Shown: positions 25,719 to 33,357 of the stretch, in pieces
Position numbering within the stretch: position 1 is the first letter of the stretch
How the letters are laid out: each line of letters opens with the position of its first letter
NCBI RefSeq assembly: GCF_034521165.1
Contig: NZ_JAXHMV010000008.1
Coordinates: 62,001-126,000 of the forward strand
Direction: 5' to 3'
DNA: 64,000 bases
Origin: Thiohalophilus sp.
Lineage (GTDB): Bacteria; Pseudomonadota; Gammaproteobacteria; UBA6429; Thiohalophilaceae
The notes under the pieces: model-generated
What the model was told of the DNA's origin: nothing
Database searches by the model: none
The model's input: the letters and a program-made list of their open reading frames with translations, nothing else
Made by a program: the position numbers and the translations under genes

Positions 25719-25893
25719 CGCTCGCCAGACGGGCGGCGGCCCGGCGCCGGAACCAGGCCGTGGCCCCGGCGGCGGTGACGATGCACCAGACGGCGAACAA
25801 TGCCCCGGGCAGCGCGGTTTGCGGCTGCTCGGCAAAGTGGGCCAGCACCACGCCCAGACCGGCATTCTGCATGCCCATCACGATGGCCTCTAT
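25705..25893 (-). pseudogene. Bile acid:sodium symporter family remnant (C-terminus only)
   Basis: The last 62 codons of a BASS-type transporter are readable: IEAIVMGMQNAGLGVVLAHF, then QPQTALPGALFAVWCIVTAA and a basic tail ending in TGA. The stretch ending MQNAGLGV and PGALFAVW belong to the last two helices of the family. The frame has no start and the other 75-80% of the gene is missing, the join being at the end of the FkbM gene. It is a relic, presumably left when the FkbM gene replaced the rest. Confidence 0.75.
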
Positions 25894-26615
25894 TGCTGAA
25901 GCAGGAAGGACAATTCACGTCCCGTCTCGGAAATCGCAAAAAGGCGATAGCCTGCCGCCCTCAGCCGCCGGATCAGTGCCGCTGTCTTTTTCGGTCCAAT
26001 ACCGGGTATACGGTGATGAAACTCCACCAGCAACTGTTCCGGTTTGATTGAATGATCGAGCATGTTCTCCAGCACATCGTACTCGGCCCCTTCAATGTCG
26101 ATCTTCATCAGGTCGATATGATCATGGCCGAGTTTGGCCATGATACTGCCGATCGTAAACGCAGGCACGTCAACGCCGGAGTCGGCGACACCCTCTTCGG
26201 CAATTAGCGTATACATCACTTTTGATTTTTTGTTACCCCTGACACGCGGGTATAACGTCATGGACCCATCACTGTCGGTTACCGCCCAGGGATGGAACTG
26301 AAACTTCCCGGGAATATCCGACTGACCGGATAACCAGTCAACAGTGGATGGCGTGGGATCGAATGCATATACCGACAAACCAAACTGGTTTATTAATACC
26401 AAATCGAAATCGATATCTTCCCCTACCCCGAACGAATAAACAACGGATTCGCTATTCAGCCTGTCCGGATAAAACAGCCAGCCTCCTTTGTTCAGCGTGT
26501 TAATCCGGATTTCCGGCCTGAGCCACAGCTCTTCACCGACCAGTCGTTTGACCAACAGTTTTGTAAATTTGTAACCGTCGGATTGTTCGATTCGCTTTAA
26601 AATCGGTTTTGACAT
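25890..26615 (-). CDS. FkbM family methyltransferase
   Basis: The 241-residue protein has the FkbM SAM-binding region: YSFGVGEDIDFDLVLINQF (modified motif I), AFDPTPSTVDWL and IDLMKIDIEGAEYDVLEN, the clearest signature (DIEGAE). Members O-methylate sugars or other cell-surface molecules. The gene is AT-richer than its neighbours, is not linked to a polysaccharide cluster, and ends inside a transporter remnant, which together suggest acquisition by transfer. The start at 26615 has GAGAGAACC before it. Confidence 0.85.
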   Translation of the reverse strand: MSKPILKRIEQSDGYKFTKLLVKRLVGEELWLRPEIRINTLNKGGWLFYPDRLNSESVVYSFGVGEDIDFDLVLINQFGLSVYAFDPTPSTVDWLSGQSDIPGKFQFHPWAVTDSDGSMTLYPRVRGNKKSKVMYTLIAEEGVADSGVDVPAFTIGSIMAKLGHDHIDLMKIDIEGAEYDVLENMLDHSIKPEQLLVEFHHRIPGIGPKKTAALIRRLRAAGYRLFAISETGRELSFLLQQ

Positions 26616-26696
26616 GGTTCTCTCTGGACGATTATTCGGCACTGCCGGGAACAGTATTCACGTTCTTCAACGAGTCTTCTTCTTTAGATTACCGGT

Positions 26697-27392
26697 TCAG
26701 CTATTGGCGCCAGCCGGCTGCTTGACCAGATCCTCGTCTTCACTGGCCAGGCGAGCGATAAGCTGGTCAAGACCATTGCGACGGATCTCGTCGTTGAAGC
26801 TATTGCGATAGGTGGTGATCAAACTCACGCCTTCGACGGAAACGTCATAGACCTTCCAGCCCTTGCGCGTCATATGCATGTGATAGTTGACCGGGACAGG
26901 CTGACCATTGGGCGGGTGCACGTGGGAGCGGACGGTAATATCCTCGCTGCCGGCTTCGGCGCGCACCGGTTGAAACCGGATCAGGTTTTCATCGACCGTG
27001 TTTTCATCCAGATAATCGGCCAGCGCGGTGGAATAAAAGCGTAACAGCATGCCGCGAAAATGTTTCATGAAGCTGATCTTCTGCTCCTTGCTGGCACGCC
27101 GCCAGTGTTTGCCCAGCACCCAGCGCGAGGCCGTGATCAGATCGATATGCGGCAGCAGCAGCTCCTCCACCAGTTCCTCGACCACTTTCGGATTTTGCTT
27201 GATCTCCTCGCGGCGCTGGTTGGTCGCCTGGATCATCTCCCGGGCGACCTGTTCCAGCTGTTGCCGGGCCTGATCGGGATCGTTATCGGCCGCCACGGCG
27301 GGACGCCCCGACACAAGCAGCAGCATGACCAGCAGGGTGCCGATCCAGGCAGGCAGACGAAACAGGGTGGCGGGCAAGGTTGACTGGTTCAT
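26697..27392 (-). CDS. mlaC: MlaC/Ttg2D phospholipid-binding periplasmic protein
   Basis: The 231-residue protein has a signal peptide (MLLLVSGRPAVAA) and the MlaC fold, with NPKVVEELVEELLLPHIDL, the helical ASRWVLGKHWRRASKEQK block and VNYHMHMTRKGWKVYDVSVEGV. It carries phospholipid between membranes with the Mla transport complex. Here it stands alone next to hemB and is divergent from it, without mlaFEDB. Confidence 0.85.
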   Translation of the reverse strand: MNQSTLPATLFRLPAWIGTLLVMLLLVSGRPAVAADNDPDQARQQLEQVAREMIQATNQRREEIKQNPKVVEELVEELLLPHIDLITASRWVLGKHWRRASKEQKISFMKHFRGMLLRFYSTALADYLDENTVDENLIRFQPVRAEAGSEDITVRSHVHPPNGQPVPVNYHMHMTRKGWKVYDVSVEGVSLITTYRNSFNDEIRRNGLDQLIARLASEDEDLVKQPAGANS

Positions 27393-27543
27393 GATGGTGC
27401 GGCTCCCGTTTAAAATGGGTATCGGTTACGGTATGCTCAAGTAAGGTTATCGGCCTTTCTGGGCCGATTCTCCAGCTCAGACTTATTATATAGCTTTGGC
27501 TGCCCGAATAGGGCACCGGTTCACTTTTTCACAGGAGAGGCAG

Positions 27544-28560
27544 GTGGCGCAAATCGAGACCGGACGCGGCCGTTATCCCGGCGTGCGCATGCGCCGGATG
27601 CGGCGGGACAATTTTTCCCGCCGGCTGATGCGCGAATCGCAGCTGAGCGTGGATGATCTGATTTATCCCATGTTCGTGCTCGAAGGCGAGGGACTGCGCG
27701 AAGCGGTACCTTCCATGCCCGGCATCGAACGGGTCAGCATCGACCAGCTGCTGCGCGAGGGCGAACAGCTGCTCGAGCTCGGCATCCCGGCCGTGGCCCT
27801 GTTTCCGGTCACCCCGCCCGGGGCCAAATCCGAGGATGCCCGCGAGGCCTACAACCCCGAGGGGCTGGCCCAGCGGGCGGTGCGGGCACTCAAGGAACAG
27901 CTGCCGGAACTGGGCGTGATCACCGATGTCGCCCTGGATCCCTTCACCACCCACGGCCAGGACGGCCTGCTCGATCGCAGCGGCTACGTGCTCAATGACG
28001 AGACCGTCGAGGTGCTGGTTCGCCAGGCACTTTCCCACGCCGAGGCCGGCGCCGACGTGGTGGCGCCATCGGACATGATGGACGGGCGTATCGGCCAGAT
28101 TCGTCAGTCGCTGGAAGGGGCCGGTCACATCCATACCCGGATTCTGGCCTATTCGGCCAAGTACGCCTCCAGCTTCTACGGCCCGTTTCGCGACGCGGTG
28201 GGTTCGGCGGCCAACCTGGGCGGCGGTAACAAATACAGCTACCAGATGGATCCCGCCAACAGCGACGAGGCGCTGTGGGAGGTAGGCCTGGATCTGGACG
28301 AGGGCGCCGACATGGTGATGATCAAACCGGGGATGCCCTACCTGGATATCGTCCGGCGCGTGAAACAGGAATTCGGCGCGCCGACCTACGTCTATCAGGT
28401 CAGCGGCGAATACGCCATGCTCATGGCCGCGGCGCAAAACGGCTGGCTGGATGAACAAGCGGTGATCATGGAATCGCTGCTGGGCTTCAAGCGCGCCGGC
28501 GCCGATGGGATTCTCACCTACTTCGCAAAACGCGCCGCCGGCTGGTTAAAAGACGGCTGA
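27544..28560 (+). CDS. hemB: Delta-aminolevulinic acid dehydratase (porphobilinogen synthase)
   Basis: The enzyme condenses two 5-aminolevulinate molecules into porphobilinogen for heme, siroheme and chlorophyll-type pigments. GTG at 27544 follows AGGAGAGG; it gives 338 residues, the family length. Catalytic lysines are in AYSAKYASSFYGPF and MVMIKPGMPYLDI. The metal region reads ALDPFTTHGQDGLLD rather than the Cys-rich form, so it is the Mg/alanine-type enzyme. The gene is divergent from mlaC. Confidence 0.93.
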   Translation: MAQIETGRGRYPGVRMRRMRRDNFSRRLMRESQLSVDDLIYPMFVLEGEGLREAVPSMPGIERVSIDQLLREGEQLLELGIPAVALFPVTPPGAKSEDAREAYNPEGLAQRAVRALKEQLPELGVITDVALDPFTTHGQDGLLDRSGYVLNDETVEVLVRQALSHAEAGADVVAPSDMMDGRIGQIRQSLEGAGHIHTRILAYSAKYASSFYGPFRDAVGSAANLGGGNKYSYQMDPANSDEALWEVGLDLDEGADMVMIKPGMPYLDIVRRVKQEFGAPTYVYQVSGEYAMLMAAAQNGWLDEQAVIMESLLGFKRAGADGILTYFAKRAAGWLKDG

Positions 28561-28588
28561 TTCTTTGCCCGACGGCACATTGTGTCCG

Positions 28589-28629
28589 CCGTCACAAAAC
28601 TGTCATATTTTTCTTCACGTCGGTATACT
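28589..28629 (+). promoter_or_regulatory. Pho box and -10 upstream of the PhoU-like/PiT operon
   Basis: CCGTCAC-AAAA-CTGTCAT (28589-28606) is a two-unit Pho box with 11-bp period, near the consensus CTGTCAT-N4-CTGTCAT. TATACT (28624-28629) is a good -10, 17 bp further. PhoB control by phosphate limitation is predicted. Confidence 0.6.
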
Positions 28630-28693
28630 GCGCGGGCAGCTGACGCCCGTCGTCAACTGCCGGTGAGCAAACCCTAACGCCAAGGTATTCGCC

Positions 28694-29371
28694 ATGCCCC
28701 GAAGCTATATATCCGGACTGTTCAGCTCTTCGCCTATCTCCCCCCTGCAGCAGCACATGGCCAAGGTCCAGGCAACCGTGACCGAGCTACTGCCGTTCTT
28801 CAAGGCCGCCCTGAAAGAAGACTGGGAGCAGGCTGAATCCCAGCAACAGTTGATCGCCACTCGCGAGAACGAGGCCGATGCACTCAAGCGAGAACTGCGA
28901 CTCAAGCTGCCTCGCGGGCTGTTCATGCCGGTTTCTCGTCGCGATCTGCTGGAGGTGCTGACCATGCAGGATCGCATCGCCAACAAGGCCAAGGACATTG
29001 CCGGGCTGATGCTGGGGCGCAAAATGCAGTTCCCCGATATCATGCATGCGCCGTTACTGGATTTTGTGGACCGTTGTGCCGATGCCACGGCGCAGGCCCA
29101 GACCGCGATCAATGAGCTGGATGAGCTGATTGCCACCGGTTTCGGCGGCAACGAAATCGATCTGGTGGAATCGATGATTCACAAGCTCGATGAAATCGAG
29201 AGCGATACCGACGATATTCAGGTCGCGGTACGCGCCGTACTGTTCAAGATGGAAAAGGACCTTCCCCCTGTCGACGTGATGTTCATGTACCGGATTCTTG
29301 ACTGGATCGGGGACCTGGCCGACCTGGCCCAGCGCGTCGGCAGCCGGCTCGAATTGATGCTGGCCCGCTAA
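28694..29371 (+). CDS. PhoU-like protein, TIGR00153 family (PiT partner)
   Basis: The 225-residue helical protein opens PRSYISGLFSSSPISPLQQHM and resembles the TIGR00153/DUF47 family of PhoU-like proteins that accompany PiT transporters. It is rich in Glu and Asp for metal-cluster binding (IDLVESMIHKLDEIESDTDD). It lies 20 bases before the PiT gene and shares its promoter. It probably regulates or couples that transporter. Confidence 0.9.
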   Translation: MPRSYISGLFSSSPISPLQQHMAKVQATVTELLPFFKAALKEDWEQAESQQQLIATRENEADALKRELRLKLPRGLFMPVSRRDLLEVLTMQDRIANKAKDIAGLMLGRKMQFPDIMHAPLLDFVDRCADATAQAQTAINELDELIATGFGGNEIDLVESMIHKLDEIESDTDDIQVAVRAVLFKMEKDLPPVDVMFMYRILDWIGDLADLAQRVGSRLELMLAR

Positions 29372-29391
29372 AAAATAACAACCAGGGGAAG

Positions 29392-30651
29392 ATGATGGAA
29401 TTTGGTTTGACCTTCATTATTCTTGCGTGTGTCTTCGGCCTGTTCATGGCCTGGGGTGTGGGAGCCAATGACGTCGCCAATGCCATGGCCACCTCGGTCG
29501 GCTCAAAAGCGCTGACCATCAAACAGGCGATCATCATCGCCGCCGTATTCGAATTTCTCGGCGCCTTTCTCGCCGGCGGTCAGGTGACCGCCACCATTCG
29601 CAAAGGCATGATCGACGCTGATCTCATGGCCGGCTCGCCGGAGCTCCTGGTTTACGGCATGATGGCCGCCCTGCTGGCCGCCGGGATCTGGCTGCTCATC
29701 GCCAGCCGCGCCGGCTGGCCGGTCTCCACCACCCATTCCATCGTCGGTGCCATTGTCGGTTTTGCCGCGGTCGGGCTGGGTATCGAAGCCGTGCACTGGG
29801 CCAAGGTCGGCACCATCGTCATGAGCTGGGTGGTTTCGCCCGTGACCTCGGGCGCCATCGCGTTTGCCCTGTTCATGAGCGTGCAAAAGCTGATTTTCAA
29901 TACCGATGACCCGCTGGCCAATGCGCGTCGTTATGTGCCGGGTTACATTTTCCTGGTGGGCTTCATCGTCGCGCTGGTCACCATGCTCAAGGGGCTCAAA
30001 CACATCGGCCTGGAACTGAATATGTTTCAGAGCTACCTGGTTGCCATCGGTGTGGGAATCGTGACCATGCTGATCGGGATCTATTTCATCCGCCGGCTCA
30101 GGTTCGACCCCGATGCCGATCGGGATTATCACTTTACCAACGTGGAAAAGGTCTTCGGGGTTCTGATGATGGTCACCGCCTGCGCGATGGCCTTCGCCCA
30201 CGGCTCCAACGACGTGGCCAATGCCGTCGGGCCGCTGGCGGCGGTCGTCAGCATCGTGCAGAACGAGGGCGAGGTAACCCAGCGTTCGTTGATGGCGCCC
30301 TGGATCCTGCTGCTGGGCGGGGTTGGCATCGTCGCGGGACTGATGATGTACGGCCACAAGGTGATTGCCACCGTCGGCCAGGGCATTACCGAACTGACCC
30401 CGAGCCGCGGCTTTGCCGCGACGCTGGCCGCGGCCACCACCGTGGTGATCGCTTCCGGGACCGGCCTGCCCATCTCCACCACCCATACGCTGGTCGGCGC
30501 GGTCCTCGGCGTGGGCATGGCGCGCGGTATCGCCGCGGTCAACATGGCTGTGGTGCGCACCATTTTCATGTCCTGGATCGTCACCCTGCCCGCCGGCGCG
30601 ATCCTGGCGATTCTGTTCTTCTTCATGTTCAAAGGTATTTTCGGCAGCTGA
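29392..30651 (+). CDS. pit: Low-affinity inorganic phosphate transporter, PiT family
   Basis: The 419-residue membrane protein carries the two PHO4 signature repeats: WGVGANDVANAMATSVGSKAL (first half, about 22-40) and HGSNDVANAVGPLAAV (second half). Each half has an ISTTHTLVGAVLG- or VSTTHSIVGAIVGF-type segment. It imports phosphate (or metal-phosphate) with H+ or Na+. An ATG at 29395 is an equal alternative start. It is co-transcribed with the PhoU-like gene. Confidence 0.93.
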   Translation: MMEFGLTFIILACVFGLFMAWGVGANDVANAMATSVGSKALTIKQAIIIAAVFEFLGAFLAGGQVTATIRKGMIDADLMAGSPELLVYGMMAALLAAGIWLLIASRAGWPVSTTHSIVGAIVGFAAVGLGIEAVHWAKVGTIVMSWVVSPVTSGAIAFALFMSVQKLIFNTDDPLANARRYVPGYIFLVGFIVALVTMLKGLKHIGLELNMFQSYLVAIGVGIVTMLIGIYFIRRLRFDPDADRDYHFTNVEKVFGVLMMVTACAMAFAHGSNDVANAVGPLAAVVSIVQNEGEVTQRSLMAPWILLLGGVGIVAGLMMYGHKVIATVGQGITELTPSRGFAATLAAATTVVIASGTGLPISTTHTLVGAVLGVGMARGIAAVNMAVVRTIFMSWIVTLPAGAILAILFFFMFKGIFGS

Positions 30652-30735
30652 AATCAACTACCTCAGGGAGAGCTGCGTTCCACATACCTGTCCCTGGTCG
30701 AGATTTGGAAACACTTGATTTTAGTTAGAATCCAT

Positions 30736-30769
30736 TTGTCATCCGGTTGTCATACGGTTATGGTTTTAT
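30736..30769 (+). promoter_or_regulatory. Pho box upstream of ppk1
   Basis: TTGTCAT-CCGG-TTGTCAT (30736-30753) is a near-perfect two-unit Pho box with 11-bp period. Ten bases further is TTTTAT (30764-30769), a -10-like hexamer in the spacing seen at PhoB promoters such as phoA. Transcription would then begin about 30776, at the ppk1 ATG itself. Confidence 0.7.
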
Positions 30770-30775
30770 GACAAC

Positions 30776-32866
30776 ATGGAGAAAATCAACCTGACCGACC
30801 CCGATCTCTATTTCAACCGCGAATTGAGCCTGCTCCAGTTTCAGTCGCGCGTGCTGGCCCAGGCCAGCGACGAGAGTGTGCCGCTGCTCGAGCGACTGCG
30901 GTTTTTGTGCATCTCCAGCACCAATCTGGACGAGTTTTTCGAAATCCGGGTGGCCGGGCTGATGCATCGCGCCGCACTCGAATCCACCAGTGGCAGTGCC
31001 GACAGCCTGACGCCGGAGCAGCTGCTGGCCCGGATCAGCGACGAGGCCCATCGCCTGGTGGACGAGCAATACCGGGTCCTGAACGAAGTCCTGATCCCCG
31101 AACTGGGCAAACAGCGGATCCACTTTCTCAAACGCACGCACTGGAACCAGAAACAGGCCGCCTGGATCAAACGCTATTTCACCAACGATCTGTTACCGGT
31201 GTTGAGCCCGCTGGGGCTGGATCCGTCCCATCCCTTCCCGCGGGTGCTCAATCGCAGTCTCAACTTCATCGTCGCCCTGGAAGGCAAGGACGCCTTCGGT
31301 CGTGACAGTCGTATCGCCATCGTTCAGGCACCGCGCAGTCTGCCGCGCCTGATCCGTCTGCCCTCGTCGCTTGCCAACGGCGATACGTTTGTCTTCTTGA
31401 GCTCCATCATCCACACCCATGTCAGTGAACTGTTCCCGGGCATGAACGTCACCGGTTGCTACCAGTTCCGGGTGACCCGCGACAGCGATCTGTTTGTGGA
31501 CGAGGAGGAAATCGACGATCTGATGCGCGCCATCAAGGGCGAGCTCTCCTCGCGCCGTCTGAGTGATGCGGTGCGTCTGGAAGTGGCGGACAATTGCAGC
31601 GATGAGATGGCCGAGTATCTATTGCATAAGTTCAAGCTCAATCAGGAGGATCTCTACCAGGTCAATGGCCCGGTGAATCTCAACCGCTTGATGGAGATTC
31701 ATGATCTGGTGGACCGGCCCGATCTCAAGTATCCGCCGTTCACTCCCGGTATTCCCAAACGAATCAAGAACAACGAGGACCTGTTCGAGGTGATTCGCCA
31801 CGGCGATGTGCTGTTGCATCATCCCTTCGAGTCCTTTGCCCCGGTCATCAGTCTGTTGAAACAGGCCGCCGGCGATCCGCAGGTGCTGGCGATCAAGCAG
31901 ACCCTGTACCGCACCGGTGCCGATTCGCCCCTGGTCGACGCGCTGGTGGAGGCTGCCCGTACCGGCAAGGAAGTTACCGTGGTGGTGGAACTGCGCGCCC
32001 GTTTCGACGAGGCGGCCAATATCGAGCTGGCGACCCGCCTGCAGGATGCCGGCGCACATGTGGTTTACGGTGTGGTCGGGCACAAGACCCACGCCAAGTT
32101 GCTATTGATCGTCCGTCGCGAAGGGCGCCGGATTCGCCGCTACGCGCATCTGGGGACCGGCAACTACCACGCCGGCACCGCGCGGGTGTATACCGACTAT
32201 GGCCTGCTGACCTGCGACAAGGCCATTGGCGATGATGTGCATCGACTCTTCACCCAGCTGACCGGCCTGGGCAAGGCCACCAAGCTGCGCAAGTTGTGGC
32301 AGTCGCCGTTTACTCTGCATAAACGGCTGATGAGCCTGATCGATCAGGAAGCGGAAACCGCGCGTGCCGGCAAGCCGGCCCGGATCATCGTCAAGATCAA
32401 TTCCCTGGTGGAATCGAAGATCATCGCCAGACTTTATGCTGCCTCGCAGGCCGGGGTCAAAATTGATCTGATCGTGCGCGGGATCTGTTGCCTGCGCCCC
32501 GGCGTCACCGGGATTTCCGACAACATTCATGTTCGCTCGGTAGTCGGCCGGTTTCTGGAACACACCCGGGTCTATTATTTTGAAAACGAGGGCGATCCGC
32601 AGGTACTCTGTTCCAGCGCCGACTGGATGGATCGTAACTTTTTCCGCCGGGTGGAAACCTGTTTCCCCATTGAGGACCCGACCCTGAAAAAACGGGTGAT
32701 AAACGACGGACTGCTGGCTTATCTGGCGGACAATACCCTTGCCTGGCAACTGCAGACCGATGGGACTTACCGCAAGATTAAACAGGGCAACCAGAAACCG
32801 CGTAATGTGCAACGCCAGCTGCTGGAAAAACTGGCCGCGGATCCGGGTACCGAGAAAAATAACTAG
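30776..32866 (+). CDS. ppk1: Polyphosphate kinase 1
   Basis: The 696-residue enzyme makes polyphosphate from ATP. The Ppk1 signature segments are present: FNRELSLLQFQSRVLAQA at the start, STNLDEFFEIRVAGL, the autophosphorylated His in GHKTHAKLLLIVR, and YAHLGTGNYHAGTARVYTD, then CSSADWMDRN. No ribosome site is seen before the ATG, and the Pho box/-10 place transcription start at or near the ATG, so the mRNA may be leaderless. It faces ppx across a repeat-rich interval. Confidence 0.93.
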   Translation: MEKINLTDPDLYFNRELSLLQFQSRVLAQASDESVPLLERLRFLCISSTNLDEFFEIRVAGLMHRAALESTSGSADSLTPEQLLARISDEAHRLVDEQYRVLNEVLIPELGKQRIHFLKRTHWNQKQAAWIKRYFTNDLLPVLSPLGLDPSHPFPRVLNRSLNFIVALEGKDAFGRDSRIAIVQAPRSLPRLIRLPSSLANGDTFVFLSSIIHTHVSELFPGMNVTGCYQFRVTRDSDLFVDEEEIDDLMRAIKGELSSRRLSDAVRLEVADNCSDEMAEYLLHKFKLNQEDLYQVNGPVNLNRLMEIHDLVDRPDLKYPPFTPGIPKRIKNNEDLFEVIRHGDVLLHHPFESFAPVISLLKQAAGDPQVLAIKQTLYRTGADSPLVDALVEAARTGKEVTVVVELRARFDEAANIELATRLQDAGAHVVYGVVGHKTHAKLLLIVRREGRRIRRYAHLGTGNYHAGTARVYTDYGLLTCDKAIGDDVHRLFTQLTGLGKATKLRKLWQSPFTLHKRLMSLIDQEAETARAGKPARIIVKINSLVESKIIARLYAASQAGVKIDLIVRGICCLRPGVTGISDNIHVRSVVGRFLEHTRVYYFENEGDPQVLCSSADWMDRNFFRRVETCFPIEDPTLKKRVINDGLLAYLADNTLAWQLQTDGTYRKIKQGNQKPRNVQRQLLEKLAADPGTEKNN

Positions 32867-32876
32867 TCACTGGCTG

Positions 32877-32990
32877 CTATATAAAAGTCCCCAATACCCG
32901 ATCATCCCATGTAGGGTGGAACAAACGAAGCGGTTCCACCTGAACCCCGGCAAAACCTGGATTCGTCGCGTTGCTCCTTGATCCAGGCTA
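32877..32990. repeat. MITE-like palindromic repeat, family A copy 3 (reverse orientation)
   Basis: TATATAAAAGTCCCCAATAC opens the element and is the complement of the right end of copies 1 and 2. GTAGGGTGGAACAAACGAAG and CGTCGCGTTGCTCCTTGATC follow, the complement of copy 1's interior. The far end is degenerate and merges into family D. Confidence 0.7.
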
Positions 32991-32995
32991 CTGCG

Positions 32996-33048
32996 GGTAG
33001 GTCACCTGGCATGAGCCTGCGTGACACCCCTACCAATATGGAGATAAT
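32996..33048. repeat. Dispersed repeat, family D copy 1
   Basis: TAGGTCACCTGGCATGAGCC then TGCGTGACACCC, followed by ATGGAGA, match copy 2 at 47771-47819. GTCAC and GTGAC at the core are complementary. Confidence 0.6.
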
Positions 33049-33050
33049 GA

Positions 33051-33125
33051 TCTCTCGCAGAGGCGCAGAGCACGCCGGGAATGCGCAATATCAGATTTCT
33101 CTGCGCCTTTGCGACTCTGCGAGAG
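33051..33125. repeat. Dispersed inverted repeat, family B copy 2
   Basis: TCTCTCGCAGAGGCGCAGAG at the left and CTCTGCGCC...ACTCTGCGAGAG at the right are complementary, forming a long hairpin of about 75 bases. Matches copies at 19161, 44615, 59881 and 60012. Confidence 0.75.
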
Positions 33126-33292
33126 TTACGCGTTTTCCTTCTATGGCACACCTTTCCTAAACCGATATCACCATCGAAACAATGGACACACCAATCCGCA
33201 CAGAAAACAGGAGAGTGAATCACGGGTGGATTGAGGGTGTTCAGACAAAGGAACAGGCCCGATAAAGCGAAGCAGTACCGGGCAACACCGCA

Positions 33293-33331
33293 GATTGCCG
33301 GACACCGCGTTGCTATGTCCGGCCTACCACT
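33293..33331. repeat. Dispersed inverted repeat, family C copy 1
   Basis: GCCGGACA and TGTCCGGC flank a 12-base loop and are followed by CTACCACT. The same 39-base unit, with one difference in the loop, is at 47710-47748. Confidence 0.7.
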
Positions 33332-33357
33332 GGCCGCCAATGACCAGAGCCTTGCAA

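Larger units (their letters stand above)
32867..33357. other. Gene-free repeat cluster between ppk1 and ppx
   Basis: These 491 bases hold four different repeat units in series: family A copy 3, family D copy 1, family B copy 2 and family C copy 1 (listed separately). Open frames running through them are not credible genes. ppk1 and ppx converge here. Confidence 0.7.

Noticed and set aside
29503..30657. Minus-strand open frame (384 codons) opposite the PiT gene
   Set aside because: Low-complexity His/Asp/Gly-rich translation of the antisense strand of a membrane protein gene.
33051..33331. CRISPR array suspected from repeated units at 33 kb
   Set aside because: The repeats are different families, not a regularly spaced direct repeat, and no cas genes are present.
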